DNA from: Paludibacteraceae bacterium | Lineage (GTDB): Bacteria; Bacteroidota; Bacteroidia; Bacteroidales; Paludibacteraceae | DNA: 8,230 nt | Assembly (NCBI GenBank): GCA_017648235.1 | Contig: JAGCIZ010000080.1 | Span: 1-8,230 of the forward strand | Direction: 5' to 3' | Part shown: one piece after another, positions 1 through 7,610 of the stretch | Layout of the letters: every line of letters starts with the position of its first letter | Numbering within the stretch: the stretch's first letter is position 1 | Translations under genes and position numbers: made by a program | The notes under the pieces: model-generated | Seen by the model: only the letters and a program-made list of their open reading frames with translations | Told to the model about the DNA's origin: nothing | The model's database searches: none

Positions 1-507
1 ATGAAGAGTTCCGACGTTTTCATCTGGTAAAATCGCTACTTTTTCTTGAAGAATGATATTCCCCGTATCAATTTCATGTTGTAGAAAGAATGTTGTTACA
101 CCCGTTTCCGTTTCTCCATTAATAATCGCCCAATTGATAGGAGCAGCTCCTCTGTATTGAGGCAGAAGTGAAGCATGTAAATTGAAAGTTCCCAAACGAG
201 GCATCGACCAAACCACCTCTGGCAACATTCTGAAAGCCACAACTATCTGCAAATCGGCATTAAAGGCCCTTAACTCGTTCAAAAAAGATTCGCCTTTCAA
301 TCGTTCGGGTTGCAGAACCGGTATATTTTGTGAAACGGCATATTCCTTTACTGGGGAGCACTGAACCTTGTGTCCTCTTCCTATCGGTTTATCGGGCATG
401 GTAACTACAGCCACAATGTTAAACTCATTTTCTACTAAAGATTTCAACGATTCCACCGCAAAATCTGGTGTTCCCATATATACTATGCGCAAATCTTTTT
501 TCTCCAT
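1..507 (-). CDS. fmt: Methionyl-tRNA formyltransferase, N-terminal 169 residues (3' end beyond window)
   Basis: Transfers a formyl group from 10-formyl-tetrahydrofolate to the amino group of Met-tRNA(fMet), in the cytoplasm, to make the initiator tRNA. The visible 169 residues cover most of the formyltransferase catalytic domain. They start with MEKKDLRIVYMGTPDFAV, the usual Rossmann-like opening of the family. The segment NLHASLLPQYRGAAPINW (residues 109-126) is the family signature. N109, H111 and D147 (in HEIDTGNI) line up with the catalytic N106, H108 and D144 of the E. coli enzyme. The rest of the catalytic domain and the C-terminal tRNA-binding domain lie outside the window, which removes roughly 140-150 residues. 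The ATG at 507 is chosen because the family alignment begins there and a -7 box lies just upstream. The gene is divergent from the DUF6913-like gene at 631. Identity is very secure. Confidence 0.96.
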   Translation of the reverse strand, partial: MEKKDLRIVYMGTPDFAVESLKSLVENEFNIVAVVTMPDKPIGRGHKVQCSPVKEYAVSQNIPVLQPERLKGESFLNELRAFNADLQIVVAFRMLPEVVWSMPRLGTFNLHASLLPQYRGAAPINWAIINGETETGVTTFFLQHEIDTGNIILQEKVAILPDENVGTLH

Positions 508-533
508 TTTCTTTGGTATAAAATTCTCTTTTG

Positions 534-541
534 CAAAGGTA
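534..541 (-). promoter_or_regulatory. Putative -7 box (TACCTTTG) for fmt
   Basis: Exact match to the Bacteroidota -7 consensus TAnnTTTG on the minus strand. It ends 26 bases before the fmt ATG, which predicts a leader of about 20 nt. I see no clear TTG/TTTG -33 element at the expected 19-21 bp spacing, so support rests on the -7 box and its position. Confidence 0.5.
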
Positions 542-601
542 CAAAATTCACTACTAATTGTTTCCTTTGTTTAAAATGTTATTATTTCGAAACGTTTTTT
601 C

Positions 602-609
602 TACCTTTG
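602..609 (+). promoter_or_regulatory. Putative -7 box (TACCTTTG) for the DUF6913-like gene
   Basis: Exact TAnnTTTG match, with the same eight bases as the fmt box on the opposite strand. It ends 21 bases before the ATG at 631, giving a predicted leader of about 15 nt that is almost all A (AAAAAGAAAAAG), as is common for Bacteroidota genes lacking a Shine-Dalgarno site. The -33 region has no clear TTG. Just upstream lie two overlapping 8-bp palindromes, TTTCGAAA (585-592) and AAACGTTT (590-597). Confidence 0.5.
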
Positions 610-630
610 TAAAAATCCAAAAAGAAAAAG

Positions 631-1164
631 ATGTCAAAGTTTCGTTTAAATAAACTGCTAAAAAAAGCACAACGCCCAGACAAAGCTTTTGTAAACTGGA
701 ACAGTGCAATTTCGTTTTTGGTTTTGATTGAAGGAAATAGTATTGAGGCAATGAACAAACGTACTCAAGAATTACGAACAATCTTCGCCGAAAAACACGT
801 CATTATTTTTGGGTTTTTAGCAACTAAGGACAAGAAAAGAGAAAGCACTCAAGCTATTTTTGATAAAGTTCTAACAAAAAAAGACTTAACATTATTCCGA
901 AATCCTCCAAGAATAACGATGGAATGGGTAAAAAACACTTCTTGTGATGTACTCATAAATCTAGTTCGACCAGAAAATACCGTTACGAATATTATCGTTG
1001 CCGCAGCAAATGCAAAAATGAAATGTGGAGAACAAAACAACGTCCCGCAACTTCTCGACCTAATGATAAAATTTGACACTCCTCCTTCGGAAGAGGAACT
1101 TCTCAACCAAATTCTTTTTTATATTAAAAGTATTGGAGAGAAGAAACACTCAGACAATCAATAA
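631..1164 (+). CDS. DUF6913-like protein of unknown function
   Basis: A 177-residue cytoplasmic protein with no signal peptide or membrane segment. It opens with a basic stretch (MSKFRLNKLLKKAQRPDK), then an alternating beta/alpha pattern: ISFLVLIEG near residues 28-36, VIIFGFLATKD near 57-67, CDVLINLV near 105-112, and a C-terminal LLDLMIKFD strand followed by a helix. This order (hydrophobic strand, short linker, a CDVLINL-type strand, then LDLMIKFD) is what I recall for the DUF6913 family, which is largely restricted to Bacteroidota and has no known biochemical role. The family call is by recollection, not a profile search. The ATG at 631 follows an A-rich leader and a good -7 box. The gene stands alone on the plus strand, divergent from fmt and convergent with the DUF262 gene. 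Expression therefore looks monocistronic. No catalytic motif is evident. Confidence 0.72.
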   Translation: MSKFRLNKLLKKAQRPDKAFVNWNSAISFLVLIEGNSIEAMNKRTQELRTIFAEKHVIIFGFLATKDKKRESTQAIFDKVLTKKDLTLFRNPPRITMEWVKNTSCDVLINLVRPENTVTNIIVAAANAKMKCGEQNNVPQLLDLMIKFDTPPSEEELLNQILFYIKSIGEKKHSDNQ

Positions 1165-1184
1165 AAACAAGTACGGACTAATTA

Positions 1185-3014
1185 TTACAATCCCTCGTAA
1201 TACCTTCTAATCTTCTTTGCCATCAATATACGACGTTTCTCAAGGAATTCAACATAGCGAGAATAATCCATATCAAAAACCTCATCTGGGATGCAATTCA
1301 TAGCAAGATTATGCTTTAAGTCGTTGATATCAGTAATCGAACCACACTTAATAACCTTTGTTTTACACTGCTCCAAAGCAACTCTGAAATAATTTATTGG
1401 AGCTTGTTTACCAATAGATTCATTTACAGGACGATCTAAATATGCATAGTTTGCTTCTTGATTATACCGATTTTTCTCAAATCCATTGTCTTTAAGATAT
1501 TGTTTGGGGAAAATATGGTGTACATCACCGCCCAACTCAATAAGCTCTTTAACACAAATATTCTGCGACAATAGTGAGATATCATTGAAATATACCTGCG
1601 CTGCCAAATAGACGAGGTATGTAGGGTTGTTCGTCGACGTATTTGTCAAATCTTGCGGAATCTGCACATTCCAAAAATTTTCCGATAACACAGCATCTTC
1701 TATATTCTTCAAAGTCTTAACGACACCAAATTCACTAATCTGACGCAAATCCTTTGCAAATGCTGATTCTGGGGAGTTGCTGTATCTTCCTGTTAAGACG
1801 GATAATACATACCAACGCTGCACCACTCGCTTAATTTCTGAAACAGAAACCTCATCACTATCACGTAAAATAAGATGAAGAGCATAAGCAAAGTCGATAG
1901 CCATATTTGAATTTATTAACTTGCTAGTAATAAAACCTGCGGATTTAATAGCTATTACAAACTGTTTGAAATTATGTTCATTTATAAACTTTGTAACACC
2001 TTTATAAAGTTTATTGTATGTATCCTCAATAATTTCTTCCTTAAACTCACGAGTATCAAAATCTCGACCCGACAACATCTTTACCAACTCTGCTAACTTT
2101 GCACGCTGGAATTGGTGCATAAATGCTACTCTAATAATATCGTCGCATTGTGGGTCATAAACCGTTTCGTTATCATTCTTTAACCACTCGAGTTTTTTGA
2201 TATAACCCTCTGGTTTAGCACAAAACTCCTTATCATGCGATAAAATATAGTCATAGTAAGACGGTACAACTGCAAGATGGCTGAAATAATCGATAATCTT
2301 ACGCAGTGAATTGCCACCGTGAAGTTCATCAGCAGCAATCTTTGACATTACGAAATCACCTTGATTAAGGGTTGTACCCTTTGAGTTTATACGCACAAAT
2401 ATATCGGTCACAATATCTATTTCAAGAGACTCCGAAAGTTCAATAATTCCGATGGATTGTGTTTGGATAGCTTTGAGCCTTGATATTACATCATCAAGTT
2501 GCTCTGGAGTTATATCAGGATTATTCGCACAATATTCATTTATAAACTTGAACAAAGAAAATCCATCACTAAAGATATCCGCAACATCTGGAATCCAATG
2601 CTTACTTTTCAAGTGAGCTGGAGTCTGTACAGCAAACAACTCTGCCTCATCCTCACCCGATAGCGCTGCAATAGGATTAAAAGCAATCTTTACACGTCCA
2701 AGTTTGTACTCATCATCATAAATTTCTCTACCAGCAATGGCTGTCATCATAGCTGTAATACGTTGCTGACCATCAATCAGAACTTTTTTACCTGACGAAA
2801 TTGAACCATCTTTGAGTTTCACATTTGGATTTTTCCATATAATTATATAACCTACAGGAAATCCTCTATACAAAGAATCCAATAGGTCTCGCACCTGCTT
2901 CGACTTCCAAACAAAAGGACGCTGTATCTCTGGAATTGCAATATCATTAGCCTTTATTAATCCCAATATTGCACTAATGGACATCGATGTCGTTGTAAAC
3001 TTTTCGCTCTGCAT
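1185..3014 (-). CDS. DUF262 (ParB-like) plus HNH nuclease protein, GmrSD-like defence candidate
   Basis: A 609-residue protein with two recognisable parts. The N-terminal DUF262/ParB-like domain carries IPEIQRPFVW (residues 27-36), the hallmark IDGQQRIT (80-87) and DIFVRINSKGTTLNQGD (204-220). In GmrSD and SspE relatives the DGQQR motif is linked to nucleotide hydrolysis and sensing of modified DNA. The middle, about 230-480, is mostly helical. The C-terminal part has VHHIFPKQYL (498-507), then NYAYLDRPVNESIG (522-535), an HNH-type nuclease pattern with H500, N522 and N531 as likely site residues. This order matches fused GmrS-GmrD proteins (PF03235 plus a DUF1524-like domain). GmrSD-type enzymes cleave modified phage DNA, so an anti-phage role is likely but not shown; the substrate is unknown. 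All key motifs look intact. The ATG at 3014 is used; an in-frame ATG at 2984 would still keep every motif. It lies 42 bp behind uvrA with no terminator between, and has no methylase partner in view. Confidence 0.88.
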   Translation of the reverse strand: MQSEKFTTTSMSISAILGLIKANDIAIPEIQRPFVWKSKQVRDLLDSLYRGFPVGYIIIWKNPNVKLKDGSISSGKKVLIDGQQRITAMMTAIAGREIYDDEYKLGRVKIAFNPIAALSGEDEAELFAVQTPAHLKSKHWIPDVADIFSDGFSLFKFINEYCANNPDITPEQLDDVISRLKAIQTQSIGIIELSESLEIDIVTDIFVRINSKGTTLNQGDFVMSKIAADELHGGNSLRKIIDYFSHLAVVPSYYDYILSHDKEFCAKPEGYIKKLEWLKNDNETVYDPQCDDIIRVAFMHQFQRAKLAELVKMLSGRDFDTREFKEEIIEDTYNKLYKGVTKFINEHNFKQFVIAIKSAGFITSKLINSNMAIDFAYALHLILRDSDEVSVSEIKRVVQRWYVLSVLTGRYSNSPESAFAKDLRQISEFGVVKTLKNIEDAVLSENFWNVQIPQDLTNTSTNNPTYLVYLAAQVYFNDISLLSQNICVKELIELGGDVHHIFPKQYLKDNGFEKNRYNQEANYAYLDRPVNESIGKQAPINYFRVALEQCKTKVIKCGSITDINDLKHNLAMNCIPDEVFDMDYSRYVEFLEKRRILMAKKIRRYYEGL

Positions 3015-3056
3015 AGTTTATTAAATTATTTTATTTCCCCTCATTTATCAATTACA

Positions 3057-5828
3057 TTAATCCAATTTTTCTTTTAAATACTGCGAAGTATAGCTCTCCT
3101 TACATTCCATAAGTTGCTCGGGAGTTCCTGCAAAAACAAGGTTTCCGCCCTCATCTCCTCCCTCTTTCCCCATATCGATTACATAATCGGCACATTTTAT
3201 AATGTCCATATTATGCTCCACAATAAGCAATGTATGTCCACGCTCAACAAGTGCATTAAGCGAGGAAAGAAGTACGCTTATATCATGAAAGTGTAGCCCT
3301 ACAGTTGGCTCATCAAAAATAAAAAGAGTAGGTTCTTGACGTTCGTTTGCCAAAAATGCAGCCAATTTTACTCGCTGATTTTCGCCGCCTGATAGCGAAG
3401 AGGAAGATTGACCCAACTTGATATATCCCAAACCGACATCTTGAAGAGGTTTTAGTCTTTTTATAATGCTCTTCTCCTCTGCAAAAAACTCTATTGCCTG
3501 ATTAACAGTCATTTCCAAAACATCATAAATATTTTTTTCTTTATACAAAACCTCTAAAACATCTGACTTGAAACGCTTTCCTTGGCAAACTTCACATTCC
3601 ATTTTCACATCCGCCATAAACTGCATTTCCACTGATATTGTGCCCTCGCCCTGGCAAGCATCGCATCTTCCTCCATCAACATTGAAAGAAAAATAAGCTG
3701 CAGTAAAACGCATCTGTTTTGCCAACGGTTGTTCAGCAAAAAGACGACGAATCTCGTCATACGCCTTCAAATAAGTAGCAGGATTTGAACGAGAAGTTTT
3801 GCCTATCGGGTTTTGGTCAACCAGTTCTACTCCTTTCAATAGATGCAAACTTCCTCTTAATTCGTTAAAAGGTACATTTTCCGACGAAGAAAAATAACGT
3901 TGTAACGCTTCGTACAACACGTTTTTTACCAATGATGATTTTCCACTCCCCGAAACTCCAGTTACAACAGTCATCGTATTCAATGGAAATTTCACATCAA
4001 TGTGTTTGAGGTTATGCAGATGCGCATCTACAACCTCGATAAAATTGGAAGTTTTTCTTCGAAAACGAGGTGTCTGAATTTTTTCTTTTCCCGACAAATA
4101 GTTGTAAGTATGTGATTTTTCCAAGTTTTGCTGATTGAGCAGTTCTTCAAAAGTTCCTTGAAAAACAACCTCTCCTCCAAGGCGTCCCGCATTTGGACCA
4201 ATGTCAATGACATAATCTGCCGAACGAATAATATCTTCGTCATGTTCCACCACAACCACTGTGTTTCCCGCATCACGAAGTTCTTTAAGCACTTGGATCA
4301 ACAAACCTGTATCACGAGAATGAAGACCAATGCTCGGCTCATCTAGCACATAAAGAGAGCCAACCAAACTTCCTCCAAGCGAAGTCGCTAAGTTTATCCG
4401 CTGACTTTCTCCACCCGAAAGTGTATTTGATGGTCTATCCAACCGCAAATAACCCAATCCAACCTCAGTTATAAAACGAATTCTATTTCTGATTTCTAGC
4501 AATAAACGCTTTGCTATTAATTCATCATTTACAGAAAGTTCCAGGTTATCAAAAAACACTTTCAAATCGGAAATTGGCATCGTCAGCAAATCAGTGATTG
4601 ACTTTCCGCCCACCTTTATCCACTGTGCCTCTTTTCTTAGCCGTGCACCTTTACATTCAGGACATGTTGTCCGACCCCTATAGCGAGCCAACATTACACG
4701 ATACTGAACTTTATACTGCTGTGATTCTATAAACTTAAAAAATGAATTAATTCCCTCGAAGTACGCCGTTCCATTCCAAAGCATTCTCTTCTGTTCTTCC
4801 GACAACTCTTCATAGGGTTTATGAATCGGGAATTTGCATTTTGCAGCGTTGAAAACAACCATTTTTTTCCATTCGCCCATAACCTCCCCACGCCAACAAG
4901 CCACTGCATTGTCATAAACTGAAAGTGATTTATTTGGAATAACCAAATCCTCATCAATGCCAATTACTTTGCCAAAACCATTACAATGCGGACAAGCTCC
5001 AAGTGGACTATTGAAGTTGAAAAACTGCTCCGTTGGAGTTTCAAATCTTATTCCATCAATTTCAAACTCTTTTGAGAAACCATATCGTTTTGTACCATTA
5101 ACAGCATCAATGACATCAATAAAACAACTTCCATCTCCTTCATAAAAAGCAGTTCCAAGCGAATCGGCCAAGCGATTTCTAAACTCTTGTGTTTTCGAAT
5201 TTGTCAAACGATCAATAACCAAAAGAATTTCGTTAAAATCGCTTTTTTCTCCTTGTAAGAAATCTTGAATAAGAATATATTCTCCATCGCAAGATACGCG
5301 AGAAAAACCCTGTTGAGAAAGCAATGTTAAAAGTTCGTTGATTGATTGGCTTTTCTCAATTTTAATCTTACTAAGTAAAACAAACTTACATCCATCAGGC
5401 AATGTTTCTACAAAATCGCATACAGAATCTATAGTATCACATTTTACTTCTTGACCAGATATTGGAGAATATGTTTTCCCAATTCGAGCAAAAAGCAGGC
5501 GGAGATAATCGTAAATTTCGGTAGAACTACCAACTGTTGAATGCGAATTTCTGACACTAACTTTCTGCTCAATAGCAATAGCTGGAGCAATTCCTTTAAT
5601 CGAATCAACCTCTGGTTTTTGTATCTTCCCCATAAACTGACGCACATACGCCGACAAGCTTTCTACATAGCGACGCTGACCTTCGGCGTATAACGTATCA
5701 AAAGCCAAAGACGATTTGCCAGAACCAGAAAGGCCTGTAATAACCACAAGTTTGTTGTGAGGAATTTTTACATCAATTCCTTTTAAATTATGGGTTCGAG
5801 CATTCTTAATCTCAATATATTGTGTCAT
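3057..5828 (-). CDS. uvrA: UvrABC excinuclease subunit A
   Basis: Damage-recognition ATPase of nucleotide excision repair; it dimerises, loads UvrB on lesions and then leaves. At 923 residues it is near full length (E. coli 940). Two ABC modules are complete: Walker A GLSGSGKS (32-39) with signature LSGGESQR (470-477) and Walker B YVLDEPS (493-499); then GVSGSGKS (624-631) with LSGGENQR (812-819) and FIFDEPT (836-842). The UvrB-binding insertion lies at about 126-250. Zinc ligands are visible as C279/C282 with C389/C392, and as C722/C725 with C745/C748 (the DNA-contacting finger). The cysteine pairs that make a further zinc module in E. coli and Geobacillus UvrA are absent: SPISG stands at 121-125 and EIDGIRF at 256-262. 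The insertion and all zinc fingers argue against the shorter UvrA2 paralogue type. It follows gldG by 38 bp with no recognisable promoter, so read-through from gldG is likely. I saw no SOS-type operator. Confidence 0.97.
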   Translation of the reverse strand: MTQYIEIKNARTHNLKGIDVKIPHNKLVVITGLSGSGKSSLAFDTLYAEGQRRYVESLSAYVRQFMGKIQKPEVDSIKGIAPAIAIEQKVSVRNSHSTVGSSTEIYDYLRLLFARIGKTYSPISGQEVKCDTIDSVCDFVETLPDGCKFVLLSKIKIEKSQSINELLTLLSQQGFSRVSCDGEYILIQDFLQGEKSDFNEILLVIDRLTNSKTQEFRNRLADSLGTAFYEGDGSCFIDVIDAVNGTKRYGFSKEFEIDGIRFETPTEQFFNFNSPLGACPHCNGFGKVIGIDEDLVIPNKSLSVYDNAVACWRGEVMGEWKKMVVFNAAKCKFPIHKPYEELSEEQKRMLWNGTAYFEGINSFFKFIESQQYKVQYRVMLARYRGRTTCPECKGARLRKEAQWIKVGGKSITDLLTMPISDLKVFFDNLELSVNDELIAKRLLLEIRNRIRFITEVGLGYLRLDRPSNTLSGGESQRINLATSLGGSLVGSLYVLDEPSIGLHSRDTGLLIQVLKELRDAGNTVVVVEHDEDIIRSADYVIDIGPNAGRLGGEVVFQGTFEELLNQQNLEKSHTYNYLSGKEKIQTPRFRRKTSNFIEVVDAHLHNLKHIDVKFPLNTMTVVTGVSGSGKSSLVKNVLYEALQRYFSSSENVPFNELRGSLHLLKGVELVDQNPIGKTSRSNPATYLKAYDEIRRLFAEQPLAKQMRFTAAYFSFNVDGGRCDACQGEGTISVEMQFMADVKMECEVCQGKRFKSDVLEVLYKEKNIYDVLEMTVNQAIEFFAEEKSIIKRLKPLQDVGLGYIKLGQSSSSLSGGENQRVKLAAFLANERQEPTLFIFDEPTVGLHFHDISVLLSSLNALVERGHTLLIVEHNMDIIKCADYVIDMGKEGGDEGGNLVFAGTPEQLMECKESYTSQYLKEKLD

Positions 5829-5866
5829 TTTTCTAGAATTTATCGGAATTCAACAACGAATTATCT

Positions 5867-7546
5867 TCATTTTCTGAAATAGAAATACCTAACCGATAAA
5901 TAAATTGTTCCAAGAATCAGAAGAATAAATATGGGAAGTAAAAGATTTGTCCATTTAATCAGCGGTTTCTGCTCCAAGACTGCTTTTTTATTCAACATTC
6001 GAAGTTTGAATGTACGATTGCGAAGATTTATCCAACCTTCATCATCGGTCAAATAAAGCAATGCATTCAGAATAAAATCACGATTTCCAAACTGCATTCC
6101 AGAATATCTATCAAACCCAACTGGAAGAACCTGATATCCATTAGCCGTAGGCACAATTTCGTTTTTAATAATATCACCATCGGCCACAACCACCATCTTT
6201 GTTTCTACACTCCTATTTCGTAACGGTTGAGCATTTTCTATACCTTGAGGCAACATTCTATTTTGAAATCCAGAGGAAAAACTTCCCTCCAAAGCCACCG
6301 CTACAGGGACAAAAGAAACATTAAAATACTGCTCATCAAACCCAGTTAGCATTTCATCAAGATCAACCATTGAAGGTGTTTGCACAATGTGAGAAGCCGA
6401 TGAGGTTGCCAATAAAATTGACGCCTTTTGCGATTCATTGTTACCCGTAAAATCTATATATGAGCAAAAATCTGCTTTAACCTGAGAAAGATTACGTGTA
6501 ATAGGATGTTGAGGAGAGGTAAGTAAAATAGGAGAAAATATCCAAGGCACAGATTCATATTGAGAAGCCGAAGATGCAGATACATTAAAAGGCATCTGCA
6601 CGCACTGAACGTCTTGCACCAGCGCTCCGTTAATTCTCACTCCATAACGGAAAAGCAAGTCATTCAAATTCACATCCAAGGCAATTGCAGGAGAAGAGCC
6701 TTGCTCAATGAGTTGCTGCATTGACATTTTTACGCCATCAATCAACCAAAGAACCCTTCCTCCATTCATAATGTATTGATCAATGATGTATTTCTCTTGC
6801 TCCGAAAAAGTAGAATCTGGTTTCGCAACAATGATTGCTTTATAATCATTCAAAATAGAAGCATCGCTTCCGAGAATTCCTCTATCCACCTGAAAATATC
6901 GGCTAAATGCTGAAGATATATCATAAACCAACTCTTCGGCCAATTCTCCATGACCTTCTAGAAATGCAATTTTTTGAACCTGTTCAGAATTCAAAATCCT
7001 AATAGCATCAGTTAGCTCAAATTCCAAATTCTCAATAGAAATATTCAAATTTTCTGCTCCAGAATTTCCAGCTATATTTTTCAACAAATTAACAGGAAAT
7101 GTATCCTTTTGAGTAACTATTTCTGCCCATGGAAACACCATTTTTTGAATCATCTTTCCTTCGCTGTCGCGCTCATAAATGGTTGTGTGAGACAATCCCC
7201 GCTGCTCCAATCGCTCATAGTTTTTCAACCTTTCTTCTTCGGTAGTCGCTTGCGATGGATTTATAAAAGCATAAGTTATGTCGTCTTTGGCATAAACAGA
7301 AAATTCATCGAGCAACTCTCGCAACGAATTTTTCAAGCGCAAAAAACCAGAATTCAAATCTCCATCAAGATAAATGTTAACCAAAATTGGAGATTGAAGA
7401 TTTCTCATCAAATCCTTTGTGTTTTCGGAAATGCTAAACCTCTTTTCCGAAGTTAAATCTATTCGGAAAAAACTGCGTTGCAAACAAATGTTTAAAACCA
7501 CAATCAATGCAACCGCACTCAACGCAAAAATATACTTCTTTTTCAT
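5867..7546 (-). CDS. gldG: GldG, auxiliary component of the gliding-associated ABC transporter
   Basis: A 559-residue membrane-anchored protein of the GldG / ABC_transp_aux family. In Flavobacterium johnsoniae GldG works with the permease GldF and ATPase GldA in an ABC-2-like system needed for gliding; homologues also occur in non-gliding Bacteroidota. Visible features are an N-terminal anchor at about 4-22 (basic MKKK, then a hydrophobic helix), FFRIDLTSEKRFSIS just after it, FLEGHGEL (195-202), NGGRVLWLIDG (261-271), VVVADGDIIKN (452-462), FGNRDFILNALLYL (from 486), and a C-terminal membrane helix at about 535-554 ending in a short basic tail. The bulk should face the periplasm. I set the start at the ATG at 7546. 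A longer frame from TTG at 7570 would add eight residues (ending IK) but would overlap the likely -7 box. No gldF is adjacent: the gene upstream is hemD. It probably leads the transcript into uvrA. Confidence 0.9.
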   Translation of the reverse strand: MKKKYIFALSAVALIVVLNICLQRSFFRIDLTSEKRFSISENTKDLMRNLQSPILVNIYLDGDLNSGFLRLKNSLRELLDEFSVYAKDDITYAFINPSQATTEEERLKNYERLEQRGLSHTTIYERDSEGKMIQKMVFPWAEIVTQKDTFPVNLLKNIAGNSGAENLNISIENLEFELTDAIRILNSEQVQKIAFLEGHGELAEELVYDISSAFSRYFQVDRGILGSDASILNDYKAIIVAKPDSTFSEQEKYIIDQYIMNGGRVLWLIDGVKMSMQQLIEQGSSPAIALDVNLNDLLFRYGVRINGALVQDVQCVQMPFNVSASSASQYESVPWIFSPILLTSPQHPITRNLSQVKADFCSYIDFTGNNESQKASILLATSSASHIVQTPSMVDLDEMLTGFDEQYFNVSFVPVAVALEGSFSSGFQNRMLPQGIENAQPLRNRSVETKMVVVADGDIIKNEIVPTANGYQVLPVGFDRYSGMQFGNRDFILNALLYLTDDEGWINLRNRTFKLRMLNKKAVLEQKPLIKWTNLLLPIFILLILGTIYLSVRYFYFRK

Positions 7547-7559
7547 CTTAATTAAAGCA

Positions 7560-7567
7560 CAAAAATA
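7560..7567 (-). promoter_or_regulatory. Putative -7 box (TATTTTTG) for gldG and downstream genes
   Basis: Exact TAnnTTTG match on the minus strand, 13 bases before the ATG at 7546 and downstream of the hemD terminator. The predicted leader is short, under 10 nt. A slightly upstream TTATTTG could serve instead; it lies about 20 bp after a TTG at the end of TTATTG, a better -33 spacing. Either way gldG seems to have its own promoter. Confidence 0.42.
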
Positions 7568-7610
7568 CAAATAATTTCAGTTTTGCTTATTACCAATAAG
7601 TGTGCTAATC

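Noticed and set aside
1183..1202. TATTAC / GTAATA hairpin at the convergent junction as a bidirectional terminator
   Set aside because: The stem is six AT-rich pairs with an eight-base loop, it overlaps the end of the DUF262 coding region, and no T tract follows on either strand.
3016..3049. Promoter directly in front of the DUF262-HNH gene (TTG, 20 bp, TAATTTAA)
   Set aside because: The -7 match lacks the TTTG end, and a start there would leave nearly no leader, so I mention it only as a weak alternative to read-through.
1165..3056. Transposon or integron boundaries around the DUF262-HNH gene
   Set aside because: I found no terminal inverted repeats, target-site duplications or integrase remnants in either flank; acquisition by transfer stays possible but unsupported by boundary signs.
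3114..5145. Several 60-80 codon open frames lying opposite or out of frame within uvrA
   Set aside because: They fall entirely within a well-supported uvrA, lack promoter boxes and show no family resemblance; they are shadows of the real frame.
7109..7456. 115-codon plus-strand open frame inside gldG
   Set aside because: It is antisense to conserved GldG sequence, has no leader signal and no recognisable domain.
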